Shown: positions 22,891 through 34,966 of the stretch, one piece after another
Numbering within the stretch: the stretch's first letter is position 1
Layout: each line of letters opens with the position of its first letter
From: Ascaris suum
Lineage: Eukaryota; Nematoda; Chromadorea; Rhabditida; Ascarididae
DNA: 64,000 bases
Assembly: GCA_013433145.1 (NCBI GenBank)
Contig: CM024189.1
Location: 1 to 64,000 of the forward strand
Direction: 5' to 3'
The notes under the pieces: generated by a model
The model's database searches: none
The model's input: only the letters and a program-made list of their open reading frames with translations
What the model was told of the DNA's origin: nothing
Program-made: the position numbers and the translations under genes

Positions 22891-24028
22891 CATGGCTCCT
22901 TGTACTGGTAATCGCCGGTCGAAATGCTGTTCGGGCCTTCAGTGAACAGTTAGAAACGTGTCACCCATTGAATCACTCAATCATCTTTAGTGTTGACCGC
23001 CTGCGTTTTCAATTCCTTCGTCAAACGACGAGTTGAAAAAAAATTCTCTTCTATATACCAATTGCTTAACATTGAAATCGATGGAGAAGATCGAGAAGCT
23101 TCTATGCTCCTTGGTTGATTGCATTGTTTCCGACAGGAGTCTCCATCATTAACCCTCCTTTAATGAAGTTATCGGTTTCCTCTCGCTTTTCGAGCTGCTT
23201 AGCGAAATTCTTCCACCCTGCTTCCTTCCGCACTCGCTATGAACCGTTCCTTGGAAGTCGTGGTGCGAACGGCAGGAATGAAACTGCTCATGGAAAAAAT
23301 GGGAGCATGTTCTGTACGCCATATACCACAGAGTGCAGTCAACCATTAAAAGCAACAAATAACAAAGCAAAAATGCGCTCGTTCGCAAACTTCTCACCTT
23401 CCAACAAATCTGCTCAGTGTTGATTGCGTTCGAGTCGCCTTCGGCATAGCCACATCCCCAAGAGAAAGCCTTCCGAATGACTACCGCTAGCCATATCTAC
23501 GCAAAACTAGCTCATCTGAAGCGCACTGCATTTTATGAAATGTTTAAGGGCAGGAACGGCAACACCTGAAGGGAACAAATAGCTGCAAATTCCTCTATAG
23601 GACGTCCTAACAAATCTAAGTAAGGCGACTTTCGTAGATCGTGCGTGGCTGTGCATTTTTTCACGAGGAAATAGCGAAATCTTTGAAGTAATTCAAGTTC
23701 AAAATATTCCAAAAAGTGAATGCGCGATTAACCTGCAGTCCAAAAGCAACTATGACGCATGTGACTGCTTCATCGCATCGCTTCATGCATAACAACAATA
23801 CGAAATTTTTAGAGCTATCTTCTATAAAGTTCTTTCCACCCTTATGGCTATTCTAATCAGCACAGCGGCACAGAAAACAATAGGCAGGATATCAATACCA
23901 AAGATGTGTATAAAATTTCTTGTACAATGCATGGTGATGTGCTCTGGGTATTCTTTGCGGACGGATAGATGAACATTATGCGGAAGGGACGATGAGCGAT
24001 GTGTGCACTAAAGGACCGCAATCCGTGG
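22891..24028. other. Unassigned flank of the NUMT
   Basis: No convincing exon. The plus strand is open from 23115 to 23423 but has no splice or poly(A) support and a composition typical of chance. A stretch at 23372-23400 (ATGCGCTCGTTYGCMAAYTTCTC pattern) recurs imperfectly in inverted orientation near 16850. Confidence 0.4.
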
Positions 24029-24160
24029 CTAAGGCACAGAACATCTGATATAGCAAAAACCTGCATCAGTTGGGCAACGCGACGGCGATACACGCGGGAA
24101 CGCAGCGAATGCGAGGACGGCCATAAGCGCAGATAAAGCGACCATCGAGCCTAGCTCCAT
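24029..24160 (-). CDS. Possible small secreted peptide or first exon
   Basis: The minus-strand ATG at 24160 (or in-frame 24145) opens MVALSALMAVLAFAAF, a good signal-peptide-like hydrophobic core. SPSRCPTDAGFCYIRC follows, then a stop at 24029-24031. It has three cysteines in 38-43 residues. It could be a free peptide or the first exon of a secreted cysteine-rich protein with a weak donor (GTTTTT) after the CPTDA segment. It lies 145 bp beyond the stop of the zinc-finger gene. Evidence is composition only. Confidence 0.25.
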   Translation of the reverse strand: MELGSMVALSALMAVLAFAAFPRVSPSRCPTDAGFCYIRCSVP

Positions 24161-24304
24161 CAAGTCTGCAAAACACCATCGTTTCCGAAGTTTCTAGGTA
24201 GAAAACACAAAGCTTCTATCAAAACTGCGTCGTGCATGCCAAACAGTCGATAACAACAGAGAACGAAATAGGAAGGGAATAAGTTGAGCGTGCTAACCGC
24301 TCGC

Positions 24305-24873
24305 TTATGGCAGTTGAAGGTCATGCTCCCTCGCAATATCAGCCATTAGCTGCGGTTCGGCCGCCCTGAACCGCTTCAGAAAAGACGCGCAGATGTCGGC
24401 CCTCCGCGCCTCTTCGGTGTCGTGGCGCCTTTTTCGTTGCCCAGCTGGCGGCTGCACCTCTTCACCTGCTGGCGCTTCTTCTTGCGGAGCAGCTAAATAT
24501 CCATTTTATACTCAAAGTGCTGTCAAGATTATTTGCGGCACCATTGAAACGACTTGACAGCAAAAAAGTTTCAACAAACGAGCTGAAATGAAAGTCTGTT
24601 GGAATAATATGATCCGCTGGACGAATCGAAGGAACAAAAGGCTAATAAGAGATGACAGATGTCGTTCAATATTCTGCAGGCACATTACTACCCACGAGAA
24701 AAAAACGGAACTGATGGCAATGACTCGGACTTTGAATAGCTTTTGAGCATTCTCGCTTATATGCCGCACCAATAACTCCCTTCAGTTTTTCACTTATCCA
24801 TTAAAACTGATAGGGAATTTTACACTCGAGCAGAACAAACCATGCATCAGTCGTTGCATTTAAAAAGTCGTGC

Positions 24874-24968
<95 letters not shown>

Positions 24969-27900
24969 TATATAATATAAATATATATATATATATATAA
25001 TATGAAGTGCAAGAATTCGTCACTTATGGAAATACTAAGAATCGAATGGAATGGTGGCAGTATAGAAATAGCTAACCGGGCACGAGAATGTGGCTCGTGT
25101 TTCTCATTAAGCCGTCCAGCCACGTGATTTCCGCGCGCCTTTGCTGCATGGTGGCCTTCGATGCCGCAATACAGCGCTCCTTCTTGTGCGCTGTTATGAA
25201 GGCCTAGAAACAGGCTACCTCTTATAAACCAAAGCGGTCGCAAAGCGCCGAGAACCCCCTCCCAGAAAACTCAATCAACTATAAACCCCCTCAAGATCAA
25301 GAGTGAAATAGACTTTTTATTATTTCCGCAGTCACGGTTATTAAGTGTAGTGCCATTTGCTTGCATTGCCTTATTAGTGGGTAAGAACTAAACGAACACT
25401 TTTTATGTGAAACTCATCAGTATAATTTACTACAGAATGGAAATGAACCGAAATGTCTCTTCTAATTCCGCTCCTGTCTGGTTATCTCTACAGAATTCGA
25501 TATTTAAGGATGAAGAATATGCAATGAATGAAAGCTAATCAGCATGGCCTACCTTCACGTTCGCTTGGCCTAGTCCAGGTGGCACGATGAGGTAGTGCCC
25601 GCAGTTGCCACAGAACGCTGAAATCATACAAACTTCATCACGTAGGTTACCGGGAAAGGTTACAACAACGAGCATTAAACCTGGACTTCTAACAGCCGAA
25701 AATCAAGGATTCGAATCCCATCTGCGAACAGCGCTTGTACCTGTGCTGGAACAACACTGATTACTAACGACCGTCTTCTTATGCACGTATCGACTCATTT
25801 TCAAAAAATGGACATATCGAAAACACAGCCTTTTCAAAAATATTCACCACGGACTGGCTCGTTTAGAGAATGAAAAAGATAATGATCAAGCACCGTGACA
25901 AGGTACCTAACAAAAGAAAGTTGCTCACCGTCGTCAAGGTGGGATCGTGCCAGGGCGACGTGTTTCTTCCAGGCCGCTACCGTAGCAAACTCCCTGTCAG
26001 AGACGCCGCAATGTGGCAAGCGGCATACTAAAAACAAACAACCTTGACATCAAACGGCAAGCAGCAAAAAATCAAATTCTTTGATGCCGGAGAACGCTAC
26101 ACTGTGACCACTAGCCAAACTGCCCATTCATCAGCGAGTATGTGTCAGATGCATGCTTTTAAGGCATCACCAAAAATTTCAACCAAACTATTTTTCAATG
26201 TGTGCAACTCATTATCACTGTTGCGTAATTTTCCTTTTTTCAGCTGGAACAGTTTCAAGTTTCGCGAATCCTTCCTTCATGGCTGCACAGAAAATCGAAT
26301 GTTAGGTAAGCAATGAGACGACGATAACGTTTACAGCTGTACTTAGAATCCTTTGCCTGAAAAGGTGGAATCACTTGCTATGAGCAAGCAGTTTTCGACT
26401 GTATTAATTTCTGAATTATTTCACCTTCCTTTCAGAAGGCAAGATGTGGTGAAGAGAACCTAATAGGGTGTGACTTGAACCTTCTAAAAAGTACTATAAA
26501 AAGATAAGCAAGAACACTTACGTATCTTGTTGCTACGGATGACATATGGTGGCGTTGTTGGAGCCACCAATTCGGCAGCCATATGAGGTGGCAGAGCCGT
26601 AATGTCAGCCGCTTTGAAGTCCGGCTGCATTTTTGGCGCCCTTTTTCGAGGCACTCGCTCTGCACGTGAATGAGCTCCGGATCTCGGACGGCTGCAATCA
26701 TGAAACTTATGCAGGTCCTTGAAAGTATAATCACAAAATTATAGCCACCATTCAAAGTCTTGATTACCCTCATGAATAGGTTTTTTCAATATTGCGCACT
26801 TCTAAATTTGTGTTTGTGGTGCGGTGTGGTGCGTGGTGTTTGGTGAACGGTGTGTGTGGTTTGTGTGTGTGTCTTCCTGTTTGTCCGTTAATCTCAACAT
26901 GGGAATCTTGGAATTACTGATGCAATAACTCTGCAATTTTATAATTACAATGTACACCACACCGAAAATTTCTGAACTATTTTTCCACAATGAACCATCG
27001 TTTCTGGAAGGGATTGTGGATATTCAAGAGTGGAAAAGTCTGCAGGCATTTTACGCTGGTAATCTTTCATTCACACCTATTGGACCTAAGAGAATGAAAT
27101 ACAAAAGCGATATTTTGCGAAAGTCAGAAAGACTATTTAATGTCACTAATATAAAAGATATTATCTCACGTGTTCGTTATTTGTTGGAAACTTATGGAAA
27201 CGGTTGATCGAAGGACGGGTCCCAACCGCTCTGGCAAGCCATATATATATTGTTGTTAACGACAAGATTCAAAATAGCTCGCCGATTCTAATTGCCATTT
27301 GCATTTGTACGTACAAAGGACCTATGAGAATGAAAGTGAATTAAATACGATGTATTGTGGCAGCATAAACTAAGAAAACATGCGTCACTTACAGCATTCC
27401 ACGATAACGGTCGGCGAGTTCTTCGTGCCATTGCGCCATTTCCGGCTGTTGTTCTGCCGGTCTTCGTTCATTCGGCTCTTCTTCCACGTCGCCGCCGCTT
27501 TCCTGGTGAGGCACGTCCAAATCGTTGCGACTGGGCTCCTCCTCTGGCGTAAACGCCAGCTCATTTCGCCCAAACTCCACCGCCTGTGCCGCGCTGGGCC
27601 ATTCTTCGCTGGCGCTGCTCGTGCTAGGCTCCGCCTCACGAGCAACGCTTTGGTACCACTGTAATCGTTAAATTCATCAGCTTACGTGTAGAATCGACCT
27701 ATTCATTTATGCAAGTGATACTATCGCCAACTTTACGAATACTTTCATATTGAATTTTTCTAACTAAGGGCTTCAGATTCAGTAAGAATTCGCTGTTTTA
27801 AACGCGAACACTCGAATCTACAACGTGGCAGAAGTGCACCTTCCAACCAATGTAAAAGTCGGTAAGATCAAGATGCACTCACCGGCAATACTGGCTGCCC

Positions 27901-28665
27901 AATTAGAGCAACGAACTGCCCACCACTGATGACGGCAGTAAACATCGGGCCGTGGTGGCCATAGAGGTCGCAACGTTGCCTCTCCAGGTCCCAAATGGTG
28001 AGCTGCGCCCCTTTCAGCCGACATGCGGCCTCGAGCAACAGCTCATTGGGACGACGCATCGCTGCTTCAGCAACTGTAAAACAACGACGTTAATGGAGCA
28101 TCGCAAAGCAGGTCAGCCGATAAAATCTGAGGACAATTTCTTTTACTTCTAATGTATCAGCTAAAACTAACGAAGCAACATATGTTCCCGTAAAACAACA
28201 CCCTGCGAGCTCCACAGGCGTCCATCACTTGACAGGAATTTTGCAGCTTTCAAGTTGCAACGCAAAAAGTGGGAGAATGTTCATTGCGGATATTTTATAA
28301 AAATAATACCACCTACAAACGGTCAGAGGTTAGCGCAAGATCGACCACAAAAATGCGTATGCATCAGTGCGACACGCATATAGACCTAAGTAACGAAGCA
28401 CCTCTGTTCCTATGAAATAATTACTGAATATCTCATCATTTTCGGCAAGAATAACTTTAGCAAAACGAACCGAAATGAAACAGTCCACGCGAGTGGACAT
28501 CGAGCTCGGCGAACTCCTCCTGCCACCGCTCTATTAGGTAGAGCTCTACGTCGCGGTAGAGCTCTTCCACCTCCACACCGAATAGGGCGGCTGTGGCCGC
28601 GAAGGCGTCCGCGTAGCGCCTTATTCTGATTAGGCCTAGAAGGCCCATGATAGCCAGCAATGCAT
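24305..28665 (-). CDS. Dead-OTU-like and zinc-finger protein, eight 3' exons
   Basis: Eight exons join in continuous phase: 28665-28471, 28073-27883, 27658-27393, 26691-26522, 26027-25929, 25617-25553, 25203-25077 and 24492-24305 (TAA). The first two resemble an OTU cysteine-protease fold: LFGVEVEELYRDVELYLIER, then RRPNELLLEAACRLKGAQLT and VISGGQFVALIG, following OTU helices and strands. The catalytic Cys and the final His (usual GGHY) are replaced, so protease activity is unlikely. Next comes an acidic linker rich in E, P and S, then a C2H2-type finger (CRLPHC..KKH..RSH) and a second CxxC..HKKERC finger, then a basic/acidic tail ending REHDLQLP. Exons are clearly GC-richer than their surroundings. 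The start lies above 28665 and was not found. OTU plus zinc fingers suggests a domesticated transposon protein, but no polymerase is present. Confidence 0.65.
24867..24999. repeat. (TA)n microsatellite
   Basis: Long TA tract with a few single-base interruptions, lying in the last intron of the minus-strand zinc-finger gene. Confidence 0.95.
26950..27207 (+). CDS. Small nested open frame, 85 codons
   Basis: ATG to TGA, plus strand, inside an intron (26692-27392) of the minus-strand OTU-like gene. It starts MYTTPKISELFFHNEPSFLE and contains VDIQEWKSLQAFYAGNLSF and RKSERLFNVTNIKDII, a well-mixed, non-repetitive composition. It has no signal peptide or membrane segment. No clear poly(A) signal follows, so it may be a single exon of a nested gene or a gene fragment. 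Family unknown. Confidence 0.4.
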   Translation: MYTTPKISELFFHNEPSFLEGIVDIQEWKSLQAFYAGNLSFTPIGPKRMKYKSDILRKSERLFNVTNIKDIISRVRYLLETYGNG

Positions 28666-28699
28666 CTGGCAAAAAATCAGAAACGCCTGGCATTGTCAA

Positions 28700-29293
28700 A
28701 TCGCTGTAGTGGAATCACTACTGCAAAGAAAATATTTAGAACCTCTGCGATTATGCATGCTTTCATCAGCACAGCGTGAGCAGATCAGAAATAACGCAAG
28801 GGTAAACTACCCTGACTATACGAATCATTTGCGGGCCCATTCACTCATCGAATGGCTGCAATTTTCTAAATGTTTATAGATGAGGAACTGTTGAAAGTAG
28901 AATCTGTTGACGCAAAGACTTCGACCCCGAAGTTTTGCTGAACCGCAACAACAACATAAAACGTTGCAGAATTAAGATCATAGTATCCAGTTATTTGCAC
29001 CCGAAAAATCAATAAATTCTGGGTCGGCCATAATGTATGGTAAAGGATTCTCTTGCAGCAACGAATACCGCAATACGACGATTGCGAAAATGAGCCGATG
29101 AATGTCGCATCAAAATCCACGCAGATCGCATGCAGCAACTTGGTTAATTGTGAAAAGGTCAATAAATTACCTATCTGCATATCTGACGTGCACAGCGCTT
29201 CTCTTTTGTTACGCGTATGAAGTTCATTGTGGAGTAGATTAGTTGGGCCATAATCCTTAATATTATGCATGATAGTAGGCGTGATATATATAT

Positions 29294-29347
<54 letters not shown>

Positions 29348-29473
29348 TATATATTATATTATATATTATTATTTATTATTTATTTATTTATATTATATTA
29401 TTTATTTATATATTTATATTTATATTTATATTTATATTTATATTTATATATTTATATTATATATATATATTTA

Positions 29474-29506
<33 letters not shown>

Positions 29507-30200
29507 ATTTATATATATTTATATATATTTGTATATTTATATACATAAAACAGAAGCAATCGCGAAAGGCGTATGAAAGACACTATGTGCCCGTTTGCCA
29601 ATATAATCGGCGATTTCAGTTTGCAAGGCCAAAAAGTTACGTCTATGAAACCTCTTACATGTGCTCTACGAGGCAAATTAGCTTGTGAACCCAGTTCATT
29701 ATCGACTGACTATTTCCCTCTTCAGACATAGCCAAATGCGCAATTAAATTCGCCTCTGCGCACTTCTGCAAAACCAGCTAGGGAAGAATAGAGCGATAAC
29801 GGATTCGATAAACTTAATGAGTGTTTTTAGGTCGCTTGATTCGAAGGACTCGTGAACACAGGCAGAGAGCGCGCAAAAAAATGAACGCCTTTGATGCTGC
29901 AGTCTACATGAGAAAAGCAATGATAATGCAAATACCTTAGCAAAAGCTTGTTCTTCCACAAGATTTCTAATCGATCATTCGTATTTATAGAGTCTCATTA
30001 AGAAAGCTGCAACAATTTTAAGTGTTCTATGCATCTTCAGAAAATAATGAGTCAACACATGTGAAATGTATGGTTTTAGGAAAAGAGGGATATCGGCGAT
30101 ATAGATTACATCATCACTGCTTATCAGCATAGCTTTTCACCCCCTTTCAAACTGGACCTATCAGATCAACAGGTTGATAACCGACAAACATATGCATATG
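28700..30200. other. Unassigned stretch upstream of the OTU-like gene
   Basis: This should hold the 5' exons and promoter of the OTU-like gene, but I could not phase any. The minus strand is open 29270-28866 without splice support, and a block near 29900-29760 reads SFESSDLKTLIKFIESVIAL. A TA/TTTA simple repeat occupies 29286-29535. Confidence 0.4.
29286..29535. repeat. (TA)n and TTTATA-rich simple repeat
   Basis: TA tract that drifts into TATTTA and TTTATA units over about 250 bp. Tyr/Ile-only open frames across it are not genes. Confidence 0.9.
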
Positions 30201-30428
30201 AGCGCGTTATATTCTATGTGATCTAAAAAAAGGAAGGAAATCAAAAAGCTACAAGCAGGAAATGTTGAAACGGCAGAGCAATTCGAAAGACATGTCGATT
30301 CGGCCAAAAGCGCATCGCAATCAGCACTTCATAACAAATAGTCAGAATACACCTCACTGCCATCAACGTCAGTAGTAAATTTTTCACACTCTTCCAACAG
30401 AATTTCATTCAATAGTAGGTGCGGTCAG

Positions 30429-30734
30429 ATGCTGAAGCGAGAAGAATGGGCGGATGAGCTTCATAAGGAGAAGCTGAAGGTGGATATCGCGCAAGATGAA
30501 TTGTCCGCATTGCAAACTGCGCGAAACTCGAAGCTACGTACTGTCGTGTATGTTCACTCAATCAATATGCGCAGACGTATTAGATATGACGCTTCAGCTC
30601 ATAATCACAGTCTTTCATTCTTGCGTGACTCGATTACAAAACGTTCAATGAATATATTGCCCAAAACAAATCCAACGGCTGCCATTATCCCTCTTTTATG
30701 GTTTTATAAAAGAGAAGAACAAACGTATATATAG
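30429..30734 (+). CDS. Hypothetical coiled-coil-like protein, 101 codons
   Basis: ATG to TAG. It starts MLKREEWADELHKEKLKVDI, a charged, heptad-like helical N-terminus, followed by a basic segment NMRRRIRYDASAHNHS. AATAAA at 30766-30771, about 32 bp after the stop, supports a transcript end. Upstream at 30226-30343 another charged frame (KKRKEIKKLQAGNVETAEQF) could be an earlier exon, but the junction is not resolved. Family unknown. Confidence 0.4.
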   Translation: MLKREEWADELHKEKLKVDIAQDELSALQTARNSKLRTVVYVHSINMRRRIRYDASAHNHSLSFLRDSITKRSMNILPKTNPTAAIIPLLWFYKREEQTYI

Positions 30735-31134
30735 ATTCTTATTCCTAAAGTTTCTCTAAAAGAAAAATAAATGAAGGTGTGAATTGAGTTGTTTTAAATT
30801 GTATATGTTTAAATAAAAAGCGAGTAAGACGCAATGAAATTTATATGAAGGTTTTTGAAATAGAGCAATAAACGATCCACCAGACGTGTAATTAGATAAG
30901 TCATACACAAATGGGTGAATGTAAACGCAATAATGAAGAGTCCAATATTAAAAAAATGGTAGAGGTCAAGAGGAAAATGTTGCTCTAGGAGGACAGAATA
31001 AAAAAGAATTTAGGGCGAAGGGAAGCCTATCGTGAGCCTAAACACAGAAGGAATAGACGACTGTTAGGAGACTAGATGTTAAGAATGCAAAAGGTAAAAG
31101 GAGCGAATAGATTACCTATAAGAACAAAAGGTAC

Positions 31135-31202
31135 CACGTTTCGGCCCTTATCCGTTGACGTGCGCATCTGCGTTATGCGCGGGCCATCGTCAGAACGAAA
31201 CG
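31135..31202 (-). ncRNA. Structured element with hammerhead-like core
   Basis: Nested inverted repeats: ACGTTTCG pairs with CGAAACGT at the ends, GCCC with GGGC inside, and GCGCAT with ATGCGC at the tip. On the minus strand it carries CTGACGA, a helix (GGCCC/GGGCC) and GAAAC, the order of the conserved hammerhead ribozyme core (CUGANGA, stem II, GAAA). Penelope-like retroelements carry such motifs near their ends. A cleavage-site NUH and a stem I could not be placed, so catalytic function is doubtful. Confidence 0.35.
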
Positions 31203-31269
31203 TTAGTATAAGCAGCTATACAGACGACTTAACTAAGAGTGGAGAGAAGAGTAGCAAGAAATGAAACGG

Positions 31270-32010
31270 AAAAAAGAACTCTTCAGGTAAAAATGAGTAT
31301 GTGGAAAATGTGTAGTAAATTCATAGGTTGCACAAGATAGCCCTTTTCCATTTATAAAGGCTAGGTATACACTATATGCTGAGTTAAAAGCTCGTATATC
31401 TTAAATAATAAAGCGGAAAGAAATGATATCGACAGCATAGGTAATAATGTTTGGTAATCGATGAACCCAAGTGAACCCAAGTGTATATGTTGACGCAGTT
31501 GACCTCCCAGTGGTGGCATCAGCAGAGTAATATTTATTTGATCTATGTTTAATGCTAAGCCTATCGTAACAAATGAATGAAATTTAAAATTCGATAAAAG
31601 TTTATGAGGAAGGAATACTAACATGAAAATACTAGAATAAAATACTAATACTAATACATATAATTCACAGGATAAAATAAATATATGTAGTTACGCAAAT
31701 GAATGCAGTATTGAGAGTCGTGCGGATTGAATGCGTAGAAAGACACTGTTGCAGGGTGCAAATATACTGTTAGGGAGCGGTAATCAATAAATCTTAGTAT
31801 ACATGGTCAAATTGTCAAATTGATTGTATTACGAAGTGCTAGCACAAGGAGAGCACTATTTGTTTAATGCTAGACTTGTGCGAACAACTCCATTATACAA
31901 TTGTCTTTCAGAATTATACGAACGAAAAGACTTATGCAATATGAATGGTTAATAAGCGCAAAAAATTAAAGTCCATAAAAGATCTCGTTAGTCAAACTTT
32001 TGATATCCTG
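31270..32010. other. AT-rich unassigned stretch before duplication copy 2
   Basis: No supported exon. The minus strand is open 31624-31361, with no splice or start support. There is no telomere-like repeat here, unlike the left edge of copy 1. Confidence 0.5.
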
Positions 32011-32824
32011 TCTATTAGGATAGACGAATTTATGCACTAATTCTGGTTTGCCAGTTAATGCTTTATACAAGTATTTTTCCACTAGATTCTGATGTCTTTG
32101 TCGTATGCAGTCTTGGTTAAGTAGGTGGATCCTCTAAGTAGAGCATATGCACTCTTTCGTGTATGCAAAAATGTTTATATGAACAACTTTGGTAATTTTT
32201 TTATTCATTTTTATGTGTTAGAGCGTGAAAGCATATTTTGTGGATTCGTTTAAGGTTGGTTAACATTAAAATGGAATTCTTTCCTCCTCTTATCAAAAGA
32301 TCACTATTGAAGTTCTAAAATTCTAAAAAAAGTTCTAAAAAGTTGCTATTTATTATGCGTGAATATTTGTTCAGCTGATATGTTCGTTTACTGCGTTTAC
32401 CAAACGCGTTTTAGCCAACGATTTCGAAAACAGTATAGGTTCAAAGGTGCTTTCAGTAAATGATGCGCTATCGAGAATATTATACTTCTCATAATTTGGT
32501 TTCATGACCTGTGCTTTAAAATCAACTATATTCTACGAACCGTGCTATGACCATTATTGAAAGAAAATCAAAATATCTGCAATCCTTTTATTGATTTGGT
32601 TCTTTTGCTTCCTAATAACAAAGCTCAATTTATATGTTCCCATATGAGAGGCGACGTTGACTACTTCTTTCAGCTGTCCTGGCTTTTGTGCTCTGATTCT
32701 GCCGATAAACAAGTCTTGTGATTAAGTGGACGTGGAAACTCGGCGAAATATTCGGAACTCATAAAAGAAATGAACAGCGGGTATCTCCTCTTGAAATGTC
32801 TCAGGTCAAAGCCTCGGATCCACG

Positions 32825-33267
32825 TCATCGTTGGGTAATCATTCGTTTTGTTGGATAACTGGTGGTCATAGGATAATAGTGATGACTTTTTCGCATAAAC
32901 AATAAAAAGTGATGTATTTTAGTGCCTAAAGAACATCTAAAATGCATTTGAACTTCAAGATGAGTAAATTTCAGACTGGCAAGTAAATAAGGGTTCTTCC
33001 ATTTCTGGTCTCTCAATTCTATGTAGCAGCTGATATTTCGCTGCAAATTATGAAGCTTTACGTACGTTGACGACGAGAAAAACTCAGAAGGAAATGCGGC
33101 AAATTCTTCGAAAAGAGGATTGAGAAGCGCTTTGCTCAAATATTTTTGACTGTACTTCGCGGCAACTAAAGCGCTAAATTTTTTCCGCTCTCCATATATG
33201 ACATACTACCAGGATGTTCGGTAACCAAAGCTGCAAATAATGGATTATTTACAGCATTGTCATCTAA
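32825..33267 (-). pseudogene. Hypothetical protein exon, frameshifted in copy 2
   Basis: Counterpart of the copy 1 exon at 8196-8638. The A-run (minus strand) coding for the GKK segment has six bases near 33181, where copy 1 has seven, which breaks the frame between MSYMES and FSALVAAKYSQKY. Downstream codons match copy 1. It is either a decayed copy or a homopolymer base-calling error. Confidence 0.5.
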
Positions 33268-33504
33268 TTCAGGATTTCAGTCAAAGCAAAAGAGAGGATC
33301 ATCCTTGCGCTCAATTATCAAAGTTCATGAAAGTTGCTAGTGTTCATTGAATTATTCCAATTTTTAATTCCAACTTCAAGTTTGGATTGGCAAAGTTCAT
33401 CTCTGCAACTTGAAAAAAAACGCTGAATTTTGAAGTCTCAATAACTCGATTCAATGGGTTATAGTGCGGTGGGGGGCTCTGTCAGCGTGAAAGTCAAAGG
33501 TCGT

Positions 33505-34966
33505 CTAATCATAGCGCTTTGTCACAGCATGTGAAGACCAGCAGGGGCCAGCTTCCCTATCATAGTTTTCTGCTTTTTCTTGTTTTGCAATGCAATGAAT
33601 AAACCTGAAAGACGTTTCGAACATCAGATGAAGGTATTTCAATCCGTTAGAAGATAGCATTTAAATACAAAAACCTTAGCACTTCCAAATCGTGAATAAG
33701 GAAATGTTTTCTAGTACATAAGCCACGGAACACAGCAGGAATTATAGTCGACTCCAAACGGATCGTTCATCAGTTCAACAAGATTAGTTGCGCTAGTAGA
33801 TACGTTTGATGAGGTATTAGATGCTTTTGAGGAGCGCATCCGTATAGTAATACGGATTGAATCCATATAATAATAGGGATCGAATAGTTCGCTGATGTCC
33901 ATATCGAACTTTTTATCGCTTAATTTCTTAACAGTATCTTTAACGAATCGTTGTTTGGATCGAAAACTTTCTTTTCTTTTAAAGACCCCTGAACATTTTT
34001 AAATACTAAAAGATGGACTTGATATAAGTATGAATTATTTTTGAACGCAATGCAGTCCAGTAATTAATAAAATCCATTTCGTGGCTTCATATTACCAGCT
34101 CATAGACCAATGGCGCAACTGGTAAAATGATACGCTTCCTGCTGAAAGAGCCACATGAACGAGTGTTACATAAAGCTGCTTACAATACTAGAGCTAATGG
34201 TTTGCATCAGTCAACTTCGCTTAGAATGGTTCTGAGAAGATCAGATCTTCAAGTATCTAGATTTAGTGTTAAAACACTTGGCTTAGCAAAATACAGTCAA
34301 AAACTGTTACTTTATAACGATGCACAACGGTCGCACTATACATTTTGTTAAGCAGAAAGTGAGTTGTCATGAAAAGATCATAAAAAGCACTGAAGGAGAT
34401 TCAAATCGGAACGTAAGCAAAAAAAAGACTAAAAAAACAACACATAAGATCCCTGCTCGCTCCGGAAAACTTCACACGTTTACTAGGTGCTAACGTAATT
34501 TCCAATTATCTCGTCATATAATTATTTGAAATTTGCTGACAACAAGAACAGTGAAACTCACTTCCGCACAGTAGCCTTTTTGATCGCTGAAAGATGGTTG
34601 CAACCTGCGAATTTATAAGGACAGCACTTTATGGGGATCAAGTTGAGTGCAGTAACGTGAATAAGGGGTAAACAAATACAAACGACCTTATAAAACACTT
34701 ATGGATGCTCAGCGATGACCTCGGAATCGCATTCTTCTTAAGCATTGCTTAAAAGTAACTGAAATGGCTCTCCTCCAGCAACTGAATCCGACACAGGAAC
34801 CAAGTGTTAAAATTTCTTTCACACTTGCAGCATTTCTTCGCCAGAAATCAGCGAGTGCAGCACCAGTCTTATAAGGCATATCAAAACCTCTTGCTTTTAA
34901 TATTGTACGGCACTTTTTTACTCCTGTAATATTAGCCGCGTCGTCTAACGCAGGCGAGAACACAAC
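33505..34966 (-). CDS. Unrecognised conserved-looking gene, last three exons, copy 2
   Basis: Exons 34966-34720, 33988-33718 and 33604-33505 correspond one-to-one with copy 1, with the same splice sites, phases and stop. The protein read is identical to copy 1 over these exons; one nucleotide difference in the first exon is a synonymous Thr codon. So both copies look intact in this part. Candidate upstream exons of copy 1 recur near 35556-35639, 38192-38305 and 38938-39020. Confidence 0.6.

Noticed and set aside
16600..23460. Short inverted similarity (ATGCGCTCGTTYGC.AAYTTCTC) flanking the NUMT on both sides
   Set aside because: Only about 30 bp with mismatches, and the surrounding sequence does not align. 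Too short to define a larger inverted repeat.
25708..25730. B-box-like GGATTCGAATCCC
   Set aside because: It has an extra base in the T-stem and no D-arm or acceptor partner. Not a tRNA.
29265..29576. Tyr/Ile repeat protein
   Set aside because: Translation of a TA microsatellite. The same applies to frames at 2826-3011, 25243-24893, 54534-54764 and 58128-58838.
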